A stretch of 64,000 nt of DNA, from NCBI GenBank assembly GCA_029309925.1, contig JARKND010000001.1:2852001-2916000 (forward strand), given 5' to 3'. The position numbers were made by a program, and so were the translations under genes. The notes below the pieces were generated by a model that was given only the letters and a program-made list of their open reading frames with translations, searched no databases and was not told where the DNA came from. Shown here piece by piece: positions 16,974 through 27,700 of the stretch. The stretch's first letter is position 1. The number at the start of each line of letters is the position of its first letter. The stretch is from Fulvivirgaceae bacterium JP3-4 (GTDB lineage Bacteria > Bacteroidota > Bacteroidia > Cytophagales > Cyclobacteriaceae).

Positions 16974-17869
16974 TATGAAAAGGTAAATGGATTATTGGCA
17001 GGAATGTGCGTTGCTTTTACAGAGGGTACCTTTTCATTCAACCAGTTCACTAGCCATGCGAGGCCGGGCTCTTCGCTTTGCGCGTGTCCGAGCACCACAA
17101 GTGAACGTTTCAGTCCCATGGCACGTGCGTCACGAATGTACTCGCTGGTCTCCCACTCCGCCACCTCACCGCACACGACCAGATCGGGCTTCACTTGCAT
17201 CAACTGAGAAATTTGAGCTCTGCCTCCCGGTGCTCCCGGCAAAATTAAAATGCGCTGACACATATCTTCTGTGCCGGCCACCATTCTTACGGTCTTGATC
17301 CCCAGGGCTGATTTCATTTCAGCCAAAACATCACGAAGCGCCCGTGGTGAACCAAGATCAAACAGCGTGGGTCTCAAACGATCCTGAAATTTCTTCCAAC
17401 CAAGTTTCTGGACAACACCTTCCATTACCCCATCTGGCGAATGACGGTGAATGTAATCGTGAAAACGCCAGACTACCATATTGTTCCTGGTCAGCAACGA
17501 TTTCTTGAATTGAAATACCTCGTCAGCCTCTAGCCACCCCGTATCATCATTGTGATTGTAGAAGCTGGGTTCATGTACGATCAGAAAATTAGCCTTGAGC
17601 TCAACAGCCTTGCGGATCACCTCTACCGTTGGAAACATACTCGCAACCACACCGGTAATCTTCTGGTTCGGATCACCAATCTTGATTGTATCCACGGTCG
17701 AAGGAATAGGTCCCGGAATTTCTTTCAGGATCAGGTCTATCAACTGCTGAACCGTGAGATCGTTCTGAACTGCTGGCGATGCTATTGAGCCGGGCGTAAT
17801 GCCCAGCGTAAATAATGATCCGGCTACGAATTCCCTTCGCGATAAACTGTTGTAAAAAAAATTGGCCAT
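16973..17869 (-). CDS. NIF3-like dinuclear metal-centre protein with an export signal
   Basis: A 298-residue NIF3/YbgI-family protein. Family features are GVVASMFPTVEVIRKA, the ligand block IVHEPSFY, FHDYIHRHSPDG, CGEVAEWETSEYI, and LGHAQSEEPG near the C-terminus, which together offer His and Glu ligands for a two-metal site. Unusually, the N-terminus SRREFVAGSLFTLGITPG looks like a twin-arginine (Tat) or Sec signal, so the protein may be periplasmic, whereas most NIF3 proteins are cytoplasmic. The family's reaction is not firmly known. It is coupled to the alpha/beta hydrolase downstream. Confidence 0.85.
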   Translation of the reverse strand: MANFFYNSLSRREFVAGSLFTLGITPGSIASPAVQNDLTVQQLIDLILKEIPGPIPSTVDTIKIGDPNQKITGVVASMFPTVEVIRKAVELKANFLIVHEPSFYNHNDDTGWLEADEVFQFKKSLLTRNNMVVWRFHDYIHRHSPDGVMEGVVQKLGWKKFQDRLRPTLFDLGSPRALRDVLAEMKSALGIKTVRMVAGTEDMCQRILILPGAPGGRAQISQLMQVKPDLVVCGEVAEWETSEYIRDARAMGLKRSLVVLGHAQSEEPGLAWLVNWLNEKVPSVKATHIPANNPFTFS

Positions 17870-17922
17870 AACCTGAATTTTAGAAAACTCAAGTTATGGC
17901 TTATATAGATTAATTGAAAGTG

Positions 17923-18333
17923 TCAGCAGGGACAATTATCCCGGTTGTCATCGCGATTAAGCTTATTCGTCTCGGTGCCGGTGACCTCAATGGATTTAAT
18001 GACGTACTGCCCGTAAAGCACGCAGATTCTCGCTTTGCGTTTTCCACTGGTGCGCACTGACAGGTTAAGATCTTCAATGAAGCGAACTTCCTTCGGTACA
18101 ATAACGAAGGTGCTCCTTCCGCGCTGCCACTTCACCTCGCGACTTTCATAGGTTGAATTGTCGCCCATGCCGCTTAACTCGAACCACACACGTGACGCTT
18201 CAGTCTCGTTGGAGCAGATATGAAAGTGCCAGCCTTCCATATCGTTGTTATTCGTTTGCGGGTTCACGCCTTGTGAACAGTTGAAAAGAAGCGCACTGCT
18301 TCCGATTAAGAATATAGATAGTAAAGATTTCAT
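17923..18333 (-). CDS. Hypothetical lipoprotein
   Basis: A 136-residue protein with a lipoprotein signal (MKSLLSIFLIGSSALLFNC; lipobox LFNC). The mature part begins with an Asn-rich linker and then a compact, mostly beta domain. It ends in a Cys-containing, Asp/Asn-rich tail (DDNRDNCPC). No family is recognised. The start at 18333 gives a clean signal peptide; a start 6 bases upstream is equally possible. It stands alone upstream of the NIF3-hydrolase pair. Confidence 0.65.
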   Translation of the reverse strand: MKSLLSIFLIGSSALLFNCSQGVNPQTNNNDMEGWHFHICSNETEASRVWFELSGMGDNSTYESREVKWQRGRSTFVIVPKEVRFIEDLNLSVRTSGKRKARICVLYGQYVIKSIEVTGTETNKLNRDDNRDNCPC

Positions 18334-18515
18334 AGGCACGCGTTTTTGCGAATGAGAGATAATTATAGTGCCAAGTCATCTTTTCCGATGTACAGAAAAA
18401 AGGCAGTCGATAAGGAGAGCAAGTCAGCCGCGAGTACTGCTGACAGGGTTAACAACTGCTGTTTCAATTTCATTATTGATGGTGAAACACCTGCTGTTCT
18501 GTCGATGGTTATTGA

Positions 18516-19574
18516 TCAGAACATCAGCTCCTTTAGCTTCACCGTGCGGTTGATCCTTGACTTCCCGGTGTAATCAATGATCTGCATATTGATCTCAGGG
18601 TCATCGTTGAAATTTAACGTGAGCAGACCGAAGTGATTCTCCATTATCGGTCCGTCAATCCGGTTATCATTTGGCGTAGCGAAATCCCAGGTAGACGTGA
18701 TTCCACTTGCCGTAACATCGTATATCGGATACAATCCTTCCGCTGTCAACCTGGAGACCTCGGCATAGTGCACGTCTCCGGAAATAAACAGAACGCCATT
18801 TGCTCTAGTGCTTTTGATCAAATCAGTAAAGCGCTTTTGTTCGTGCGGGAAATTCGCCCACGCCTCATATCCGTTGTGTGTAATTCCAAACTGCGTGCTT
18901 GAGCCTATAATTCTGAGGTCTGCCGGTTCCCTGAGTTTTGCCTCGAGCCATTTCCACTGCGCTTCGCCAAGCATGGTTGAGTCCGATGTTGTATAAGGGG
19001 AATAGTCCATCTCATAGTCGTATCCAGCTTGCCCCTGGCGGTTGCCGTTGTACTTTAGAAGCTTGTCGCGAAACGTGCGCATATCGAGCATGATAAACTG
19101 GATCTTCTTTCCTGCAACTTCCTTCACGACCGTGTGATATATACCATCGTGCTCCTTCACCGTTTCATCTGCAACGCCAAAGAAGCTAAGGAATACTTCC
19201 TTGGACTCTTTCCTGAGACGGTAATGACGACCTGAATCATTCCATCCATAGTCATGATCATCCCAGGTGGCGATGATCGGAACTTCAGCTTTCAGCTTCT
19301 GAAATTCAGGTCTGTTCGCGAGGATCTGATAATTTTTCTTCAGCGTATCGAGGCTTTCAGTATCGCTGTAAATATTATCACCAAGATAGATGAAGAGATC
19401 AGGCTTCTGCTCGACAACACGTTCAAGTACGGGTTGTGGCTTGTACTGTTCACCGCACGATCCAAACGCAATTTTGAATACCGTGCTTTCGGATTCAGTC
19501 TGTGTCCTATCCTTTGTCGGATTGCAGGCGAAGGTACATGCGGCCAGAAGAAGGCAGATGAAGCGTAATGCCAT
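18516..19574 (-). CDS. PhoD-like phosphatase/phosphodiesterase lipoprotein
   Basis: A 352-residue exported metallophosphoesterase of the PhoD/alkaline phosphatase D superfamily. A lipoprotein signal (lipobox TFAC) is followed by the metal-binding blocks FGSCGEQ, YLGDNIYSD (about residue 65), ATWDDHDYGWND (about 103) and SGDVHYAEVS (about 270). Such enzymes cleave phosphomonoesters or diesters outside the inner membrane and often serve phosphate scavenging. It is shorter than classical B. subtilis PhoD. It diverges from the surface-repeat gene. Confidence 0.88.
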   Translation of the reverse strand: MALRFICLLLAACTFACNPTKDRTQTESESTVFKIAFGSCGEQYKPQPVLERVVEQKPDLFIYLGDNIYSDTESLDTLKKNYQILANRPEFQKLKAEVPIIATWDDHDYGWNDSGRHYRLRKESKEVFLSFFGVADETVKEHDGIYHTVVKEVAGKKIQFIMLDMRTFRDKLLKYNGNRQGQAGYDYEMDYSPYTTSDSTMLGEAQWKWLEAKLREPADLRIIGSSTQFGITHNGYEAWANFPHEQKRFTDLIKSTRANGVLFISGDVHYAEVSRLTAEGLYPIYDVTASGITSTWDFATPNDNRIDGPIMENHFGLLTLNFNDDPEINMQIIDYTGKSRINRTVKLKELMF

Positions 19575-19692
19575 AGAAGTGTGAGACGTTGGTTTTTCGA
19601 AATATAGTACATCCGGAACAATATAAAGTCATCACCAGCGTATATAGCTTGATGTTGAATTGCGGGGCTTGATGACCTTCCATTCAAAATCA

Positions 19693-21066
19693 ATGAAAGC
19701 TACCCTCCTCACCCTGCTTATCTGCGCTCACTTTTCCACGAGTGCACAAATCAAAAAATTCCGCGAATACGAGCGTACTTTTCAACTTTCATTGCTTCCC
19801 GGCATCAGTACAAATGGAATCGAAAGCGGTTCATACTACAACAAATTTTCACTGAATATTTTTGGTGGATTATCTGCAGGCAACCACCATCTGGAAATAG
19901 GTTTTATTTCAAATATCAACCTCAAAAAAACTACGGGCATTCAGATCGCAGGCATCGGCAACGTGATCGGAGCAAATGCGTTTTACAACCTCACCTTGTC
20001 GGAAGAAAGGGAATTAATTCACAGCGACTTCGAATGCAACTACACGGGGCTTCAATTCGCAGGCTTGCTGAACTATGTCCGCGACAACGCCAAAGGCTTT
20101 CAATTGTCAGGCGGACTGAATACGGTCGGGATTACATTCAGAGGAGTTCAGATCGCGGGTATTGGTAACAGCGCAGGTGGTGGTTCAGAGGGATTTCATC
20201 TCGCAGGCTTTTATAACATCGCGGGTGATTACATTGCCGGAGTTCAGATCTCGACACTGTTCAACTATACAAATGGCGGACTTTCAGGAACGCAGATCGC
20301 GCTGATCAATAAATCGTTTCGGATGGAAGGAAAGAAATCCTCACCACCAACCAGGGTTCGGAGCCTCCAGATCGGATTGATCAACTTCTGCAAAGAGATG
20401 GAAGGCACGCAGATCGGCCTGATCAATTTTGGCGGTGAGCTGCGCGGAAAACAATTTGGCCTCATCAACTTCTTTCAACGCAGAGGTACTAAGGAATATT
20501 CCCGCAACGGAACCCCTGTCGGACTCTTAAACATAGGATCGCTCGGCTCAATGTTACAGATCAGCTATACTGAAATGTTTTCAACAACGCTTGAGTACAC
20601 CACAGGCAACTGTTTGAACTGCACTTACACGCAATCAGGAATGCCTTATGGGGATCTCAACAAAATCTTTAACCAGAATGCGCTTATTCTTGGTTATGAT
20701 CACTGGAGAAACAGCTGGGGATTTGGCTATGGCTTCCAAAAAGTTCTATACAATAAACATTCGATGCTGCCTACCGATCCGAGAAATGAAAAACGCGTGA
20801 TTCACTATGGAGTCAAGTTTATCCACATGAACCGAAATCGGTCGGTCGACAAAGTATTTAACCTCGTCACCAGATTGAATGTTGAGATTGGCAAGCGCTA
20901 TGGCGGAAAATATCTATTTGGCGGCCTCTCCGTTAACTACTTCCTGTACAAACCGCAGGATGGCATTGAACCCTATTCATTTCAAACAGTAACCGTTGAC
21001 ACCGGGCGCATCTTCGATCTTGAAAGTATTTTGTGGCCGGGATATACTGCCGGGGTGCAGTTTTGA
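19693..21066 (+). CDS. Surface-repeat protein with GxQIGLIN-type repeats (LA_2272-like)
   Basis: A 457-residue exported protein (signal MKATLLTLLICAHFSTSAQ). Residues about 80-300 are built from short degenerate repeats such as GIQIAGIGN, GVQISTLFN, GTQIALINK, GTQIGLINFGG and KQFGLINFF. This resembles the pattern of LA_2272-type surface repeat proteins and suggests a regular beta structure. The C-terminal part has alternating beta patterns like an outer-membrane barrel or receptor. It is probably an outer-membrane or surface protein of unknown role. The ATG at 19693 starts the signal peptide; starts at 19672 (ATG) or 19660 (TTG) are possible. A heptad array begins 4 bases after the stop. Confidence 0.75.
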   Translation: MKATLLTLLICAHFSTSAQIKKFREYERTFQLSLLPGISTNGIESGSYYNKFSLNIFGGLSAGNHHLEIGFISNINLKKTTGIQIAGIGNVIGANAFYNLTLSEERELIHSDFECNYTGLQFAGLLNYVRDNAKGFQLSGGLNTVGITFRGVQIAGIGNSAGGGSEGFHLAGFYNIAGDYIAGVQISTLFNYTNGGLSGTQIALINKSFRMEGKKSSPPTRVRSLQIGLINFCKEMEGTQIGLINFGGELRGKQFGLINFFQRRGTKEYSRNGTPVGLLNIGSLGSMLQISYTEMFSTTLEYTTGNCLNCTYTQSGMPYGDLNKIFNQNALILGYDHWRNSWGFGYGFQKVLYNKHSMLPTDPRNEKRVIHYGVKFIHMNRNRSVDKVFNLVTRLNVEIGKRYGGKYLFGGLSVNYFLYKPQDGIEPYSFQTVTVDTGRIFDLESILWPGYTAGVQF

Positions 21067-21070
21067 ATTA

Positions 21071-21105
21071 AGCTGAAAGCTGAAAGCTTAAAGCATAAAG
21101 CATAT
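21071..21105. repeat. Heptad repeat array (AGCTGAA type), five units
   Basis: AGCTGAA, AGCTGAA, AGCTTAA, AGCATAA, AGCATAT in exact 7-base phase, starting 4 bases after the TGA of the surface-repeat gene (21064-21066) and running directly into the REP-like element. Confidence 0.8.
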
Positions 21106-21396
21106 CGTCCCTGGCGGGACTTTGGATATGCAATGCGGATCGGGTTTCTACCGATATGTCGTCCCTATCGGGACTTGGTGTATCCTGGTCGCTGAACTGT
21201 TACGTCTGTGAATCACCCAGTCGCGTTTTGCGACTGCGATTTTGGATAGCTGTGCATGTCGGTGTGAAAGATATGAACAACGAGATTGCTTTCAAATGTA
21301 TTTGGGTTCCGCCCCGGTTAGGGACCCACATATCGGTAGCATCATAATCAAGATAGATTAGAAGTGCCGTCAGGCACGAAATGTCTGCGTAGTGAA
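21101..21396. repeat. REP-like paired inverted-repeat element, copy 1
   Basis: First of two direct copies about 290 bases long. It contains small hairpins GTCCCTGGCGGGAC, GTCCCTATCGGGAC and GTGCCGTCAGGCAC (21364-21377), and longer inverted ends: ACCGATATGT near 21150 pairs with the ATATCGGT block ending at 21337. The arrangement resembles paired REP (BIME-like) elements. No transposase lies nearby. Confidence 0.75.
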
Positions 21397-21465
21397 GAGG
21401 GACAACCCATGGCGATAGCATCCTCGGGATCCGTCATCGCATATTCCACATTGATCTACCTTACC

Positions 21466-21750
21466 CATATCGTCCCTGACGGGGCTTTGGATATGCAATG
21501 CGGATTGGTTTTCTACCGATATGTCGTCCCTATCGGGACTTGCGTTGAACTGTTACGCCTGTGAGATCCATCCTGTCGATTTGCGACTGCGATTTGGATA
21601 GCTGTGCATGTCGGTGAACGATATGAACCTAGCGAGATTGCTTTTCAAATGTATTTGGGTTCCGTCCCGGTTAGGGACGCATATATCGGTAGAATCAAAA
21701 TCAAGATCAGATTAGAAGTGCCGTCAGGCACGAAATGTCTGCGTAGTGAA
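21466..21750. repeat. REP-like paired inverted-repeat element, copy 2
   Basis: Second copy, same order and orientation as copy 1, with point changes and small indels. ACCGATATGT (from 21515) pairs with ATATCGGT (to 21690). The GTGCCGTCAGGCAC hairpin at 21719-21732 and the following CGAAATGTCTGCGTAGTGAA are identical to copy 1. It ends 20 bases from the stop codon of the giant T9SS gene. Confidence 0.75.
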
Positions 21751-21769
21751 AACTGACGTCTTAGCTGGC

Positions 21770-24700
21770 CTAATTGTGAATGACTATACGTTTCCTGACT
21801 TCAATACCGTCCTGCGATGCGATCACATTGTAAAGACCATTTTTCAGCTCAGGAGCAAGCACAACTTTACTTTCAAGTTCTTTCGGCTCGAACCATTTCC
21901 TGATCAGAATTCGCCCTGTCATATCAACCACCTGCACCAGCACGCGTGATGATTCAGGCGTATGCAACCTGATGCCGAACTCTCTGGCCGTTCCCGGGCT
22001 CGGATAAGCGTGCAACTGGAACTCCATATCAGCATCGGCAACCGAAGTCATAATGTATGCATATGGTGCGGAAAGTTGCGTACACGCTCCTTCAGATATA
22101 AGAACGGTGTAGCTTCCTGACTTTTCGGGATTGAATTCAGCGGACGTTGCCCCTTCGATCGGCTCGCCCTCCAACAACCACTGAATTGCGCCAGCAGCAC
22201 TAACGGACAGCACACCATCAACTTCAGTAATAACAGGAGTCGGGATCGTGATCGGCATCACCACAACTTTCTCCTTCACACTGACGCAACCACTGGAATG
22301 CTGAGCTGTAAAATAGTAGGTTACTGGCTGTGTAACCGAGGCTGTAGTAAATTTCGAATTTGTTGCTCCTGCGATCGGTGCCTGGTTCGAATCAAACCAT
22401 TGATAGTTTGAAACCTGTTCGGCTGTGGAAACCAGTATTTCCGCAGGGCTGCCAGCGCAAGTCTTCACAGTATCGCCAACAGAAAATACGGGCGGAGCAA
22501 GGTTGTTGATGGCAAGTTCCTTATCAAGCGTTCGGTTGATGCAGTTTTCTTTCTCCACTCTTATGCGCAGATGGTTTGCACCTGACTCCAGGGCGGAACT
22601 GGCTAGCGGTAACAGAATTACACTTCCGTTGCCGACAATGTTATCTGAGATCACTTCGTTGTTACTATTGATTACAGAATAACGTACATCTGCGGCCGTG
22701 TTGGAGATCGAGAGGATGTAGTTCTCAGGCCCGCACTCGTTGTTTTCTAGTTTCACGTCAGATTGTGATGTATTGATCGTACAGCCCGGATCCACAACAA
22801 ATTTGTATGGCAAAGACTGCTTGCTGCAACCGCTGCTCGATGCGACTACGTAGTAGTCACCGGTCTGCGCAGGCGCAATATAACTTTCGGTGGCTCCGGG
22901 TATCATGTTTCCGTTTCGATACCATTGGAACGTTCCGTCTACCTGCGTCATCAGCGTATCGTTGTACATCGTGATTACCGGAGTTGCAAGCGTATCAGCG
23001 TAAACGCGTATGGTTTGTCTTGCGCTCTCGCAGCCGTTGGCCAATATGCCTGACACCTGGTAAAGAGTTTCACCCGTCACCGGACTGGTTTGCAATGATG
23101 CGCCAGTCTGGCCGCTGATCACCTGCCCAAGTGCATCATACCATTTATAACTTCCCCCGGCAGGGACACCGCTGGCCGTGATCGTTCCCTGCTGGCCAAG
23201 ACAAATCGACACATCGTCCTGCGCATCAACAGCAAAACCTTGAGTATATGAAATAACTGCGCTTGACTGCAGGGTTGATGAAGCGCAGCCCGGGAATGCA
23301 GCCCTTATCGCAATTGTATTGTTGCCGTTGACAAGTTTATCAGCTGGAACCTCAAGCGTAATCGTTTCACCATTGCCCACAACGACTTCACTAATTGCGG
23401 TCTGTGAACCATTCAGCGCAGTGTATTCAACTCCTGCCTGCGAGTTTGTGATTTGGATCAGCGCAGGCGATGTGCTACAGGCTGGTTGCCCGACAGCCTG
23501 TGGCGTTGTCAGGTTTAACTGACTGCGGGAAAACGAAACGGTGAATCGACCCGCAGCATAAGACGCAGGATCGGCTGTTATACTGAAATTGTAATCGGAT
23601 GTTAGCGAAACCGTTGTGTTTGTGTAGGCATCCTTGAGCATCACCTGCCCGATGCCAGCAAGGGAAGACAAGCCAGCGAATGCGAGTGTATAGTTGCCAG
23701 CTGCGGCACCCGATATCGACAGCGTAACATTTGAACTGCAGAAAGAAGATGACAACGCATTTACCGCAACGGTGGTACCATTGATCACGGAGCCGATATC
23801 GAAAATCCCTTCGTTGACGCGCTTAGGAAAATCGTACATGGGATCGAATGCATCTGTAGCATTTGCCTTGAACAGGATATACGTGTGATCCTCTTTCGTG
23901 TTCTGCCTTAAAGTCACTTTCAGATATGCAACATCATCCGCTGGTAGTAACCCAGCGGTAATTCCCTTTGCTTTCTCGTGAATGACGAGCGATGGTGTCG
24001 GAGAAATGCTGCGAACCCAGAAGGCATTTCCGGCAGGAATGGTAGCGTTACCAAGATCATTCGAATAGTATTGATATTGACTTACCAGCTGACCTTCCAC
24101 AATCTTATTTTCGCGGACCGCAATTGTGTTAGCAACACCCGAACGTGTGAAAGCCGCAGAAGTATCACTCCATACGATACTTGACGCGAAAGGATTGCCA
24201 ACAAGATTCCACCCAGCATCCGCAGCGTTGCCTGCGTTACCAACCAGTGGGATGTTTACTGAGCCTTGATGAGGAACACCAACCGTTTCCATCAAAACCG
24301 CAGAACCATTTGTAATGAGAGCCTGATATCCTTTTCCTTTTTCGATCGCTGCAGAATTACTTCCGCCAGCAGGAGGATAAGCTGCAAGGGCAGTTCCATT
24401 ATAAGTAAACATGGACGGCTCGGTTGTTCCGCCTGACGCTCCGGCAAATGATCCCGTTACCGGAAAATAGTTTTGCAGATTTGCCACCGTCAACCCCGCT
24501 ACAGATGCTGACAGTTCAATTTTCTGATTCTGAATATGTGGAATAAATTTCTGAACTCGAAGATTACCGGTATAAGATCCACCCTCTCCTATCTCTGACA
24601 ACACTGCCGTTTTTGTTTCAGATGCTTTCAGCGTCACAAATCCGCCACCATTAAATGTACCTTTCCTGATGGAGAGCGCTCCCTCGATGACTACAGCAGA

Positions 24701-27700
24701 TCTGATTGCAACTTGCCCTCCCGTGAGGTCTACAGTCATCGAATCAACTACGTTGTTCACCGGATGGAAAAATACGTTTGAAGTTGCGCCCGCGGATGAT
24801 GACAGCCTGAAGTTTCCGGTTGCAATCTGGATCACTCCGCTCTCGCTTCCCGGATTTACCGAACCGCCTCCAACAACCTCGAGCGAGTTTGCGCCTACGT
24901 TAAGCGTAGCTCCCGGGGCAAGAATTAATCCTCCACCATTAAGTGATCCGGCAACTATCCGAACGGGATTGCCAGGAGTCGTAAACGTAACGGATCCATT
25001 CTGTCCAACCGCGAGGTAGTACGCAAAGAAATTCGAAGCTGCCGTAACCGTATGCGCAACGTTCTCGGTAAATCTGAAATCTATCCGGTTGTCTGCCGCA
25101 ACGGTTGCAGCCAGCGTATTCTGAACAACACTCCCTGTCAGGATAAGTTTTGACATGTTTCCTGCAGCACCCTTCAGCACGGCTGATGACGCGACCGACA
25201 AATTACCGAGAACGGTAGTTGTTCCTTCGTCCAGCGAGCTGGTTCCTGCTCCTGATACAGAAAGATTGCCGTAAGTCCTTGCCGGGATTGTGACTGGCTG
25301 ACTGAATATGACAGTAGACGCAGCCGAAATGTTTCCAAAAGCAGGCACGGTTGTGTGGTTGACGTTCACCACAGCATTTCCTTCAGTTTCAAGCTTGCCA
25401 TTTAAGACGTTATCAACAGTCAGTGTAACACCTGCAGGCACTATGATCCTGGATGCACTGCCGGAGACATCCCACGGACCACCGAGTCCTGTAGCGGTGC
25501 GGTTTGCTATGATAAACACAAGTCCATTTTCACCGAAGTCGACCGGAGAATTTCCGGTGCCATTGCTGAACTGCTTCCATGTTGACAACTCGTTCAGATT
25601 TCCGGTTGCAAGGGAGTAGTACGTTGCGGCAGGGTTTGTTGTCACCGCTAAGCCTGCAGATGCTGCGGACTTGTTGTTACTCGCATCAACCGCCACAACG
25701 GTTATGGTATAGTTGCTGCCCGGGTTCAGATCTGAAACCATGTATGCCGGGAGCACAGTCGAGCCGACCAGCACGCCATTGACATACACCTCATAACCTT
25801 TCACACCTGCATTGTCAGACGATGCATTCCACGTAAGTGCTGCATTTGTATGGCTTTTGTTTGCCAGCGTAATTCCGCTTGGTACACTTGGCGCGACAGC
25901 ATCGACCTCCGTAGTCGCGCTGACCACTGCTGAGTAATCTGACATCGAAGCATTACCCAATGCGCGTGCCCTGTAATAATAGGTCGTTCCTGGATTGACC
26001 GACACAGTATCTGCGAACGCTCCCGTTGTGCTCGTGCCAGCGATTACAAACGGCCCGGTTGCAGAAGCGGACTTGTATATCTCAACAGCGTTGCCGGTAT
26101 TCGTCCACGTGACGTCTACACGCTCCATGCCCGAGCCCACAGCCACAAGGTTGGCCGGAATAGCCGGAGGTGCCGGTGTAACGAACTTTCCACTCCGGAA
26201 AAGCGAATCAGGGATCGCTTTATACCCTTGTGTGAGATCCGGACCTTTGTATTGCAGCGTAAGCGTATGTGATCCTGCATAGTCAAAGTAATGGAGCTTG
26301 AGACGATGCGGTCCTTTTACGAGCGTCAGCGTATCGCTGAATTTTGTTACGTTGCCATGAACTCCGTCATTCTCGATCGCGAGTGAATCATCAATAAACA
26401 AGCGACTTCCATCATTTGAAGTGAGACGGAAAATATAAGGACCCTCGGTTAGTATATCGACATACCCCGTGAATTCAAAATTGAAAAAATCCTCCTGTGT
26501 TCTTGGCGCGAGTGTAACGTTGCTGACTGTACCCGTAAACTCCGGGTTCGTCCAGGTCTCTATCATCGTTGTGTCGTCAAGATCTTCCCACCCGCCCGTG
26601 CTGTGCTTATAAAACAGTCCGAGCACATACGTGCTTCCTATAACCTGATTCGAAGGCTCTGAAACATTGCCCGCGTAATCCACCGCCTGGACTGTTACCG
26701 GATACGTTGTGTTTGCCGGAAGGTTTGAAACTGTAAAAGAGTTGGCAGGACTGTTGGTGTTCACTGTGGTGCCCCCATACGTCACGATATACGACTGAAT
26801 GCCTGTGTTGTCTGCCGGAGCTTTCCACGACAGCGTAAAGCTGTTGATTGTGTTCAACGACATCTTCAGCTCCTGGGGCGGCATCGGTTTCAATCCATCA
26901 GCTGGTGTACTGACTACAAGATTAACAGCCAGGTCGTTGGACGGTACATAGTTCGACACACCCGCATTGCCGACTGCACGGATCTTGTATTCGAAAGAAG
27001 ACGAAGGCTGCAACGGACCGTCAAAGAAAGAGATCGAATTTTTCGGAGCTCTTCCAGCAAATTTGAACTCTGTTTCACCGGACTTGCGTCTCCATATCTC
27101 ATATCCGGATTCAGAGCTGACGAGATCATTCCACGTCAGGAAGACTCCGTTGTTCATTGCCACGCCTTTGAATTCCGCGGAAGCGGCATTGAAGGTCATG
27201 TTCTGCGGAGCTGAATTATTGAAGAACAGATACACCGGATCCGATGGAGGGCTCGGACAATAGGAATAACTCGTGCGCAGCGTATAGATGCCGTTGGCGC
27301 CAGTGCCCGCACTTGTGAAGGACGGTGTTCGAAGTGTATCGTTCACATCCGTGCCTGGAAAATCAATCTGAACTCCGTTTTTATACCAGAGATACAACTC
27401 CGCCTGCTGATCTGATTTCAGCTGCACCGTGTTGTTGGCTGTTGTGCTTACAAGCCCAGGTCCACGAAGGTGCGTTGTACCCAGCGCAGTGATCGTTGGC
27501 TTCTGAGGACTGATCTCGGTGACAACGATCTCATCTGACCACGGCTCCCAGTCACTCTCTGTCGGATTCGGCACACGGCCGAATCTGCCGCGGTACGTTC
27601 CGGGTGTGTTGGCAATGTATTGCGATTGATTTGCTCCCGCGATGATAACACCATCGTGTTCCCATTGATAGGCCCGGAAGCCATTGGAGAAACTGATGCG

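Larger units (their letters stand above)
21067..21769. other. 703-base non-coding region with repeats
   Basis: This gap between two convergent genes has no supportable CDS. It holds a heptad array (21071-21105) and two copies of a REP-like element (21101-21396 and 21466-21750), separated by 69 unique bases. Short reading frames inside it are not conserved in frame between the two copies. Confidence 0.7.

Noticed and set aside
21101-21750. Repeats that might be a CRISPR array
   Set aside because: Only two long copies with internal palindromes, no short regular repeats with unique spacers, and no cas genes in the window.
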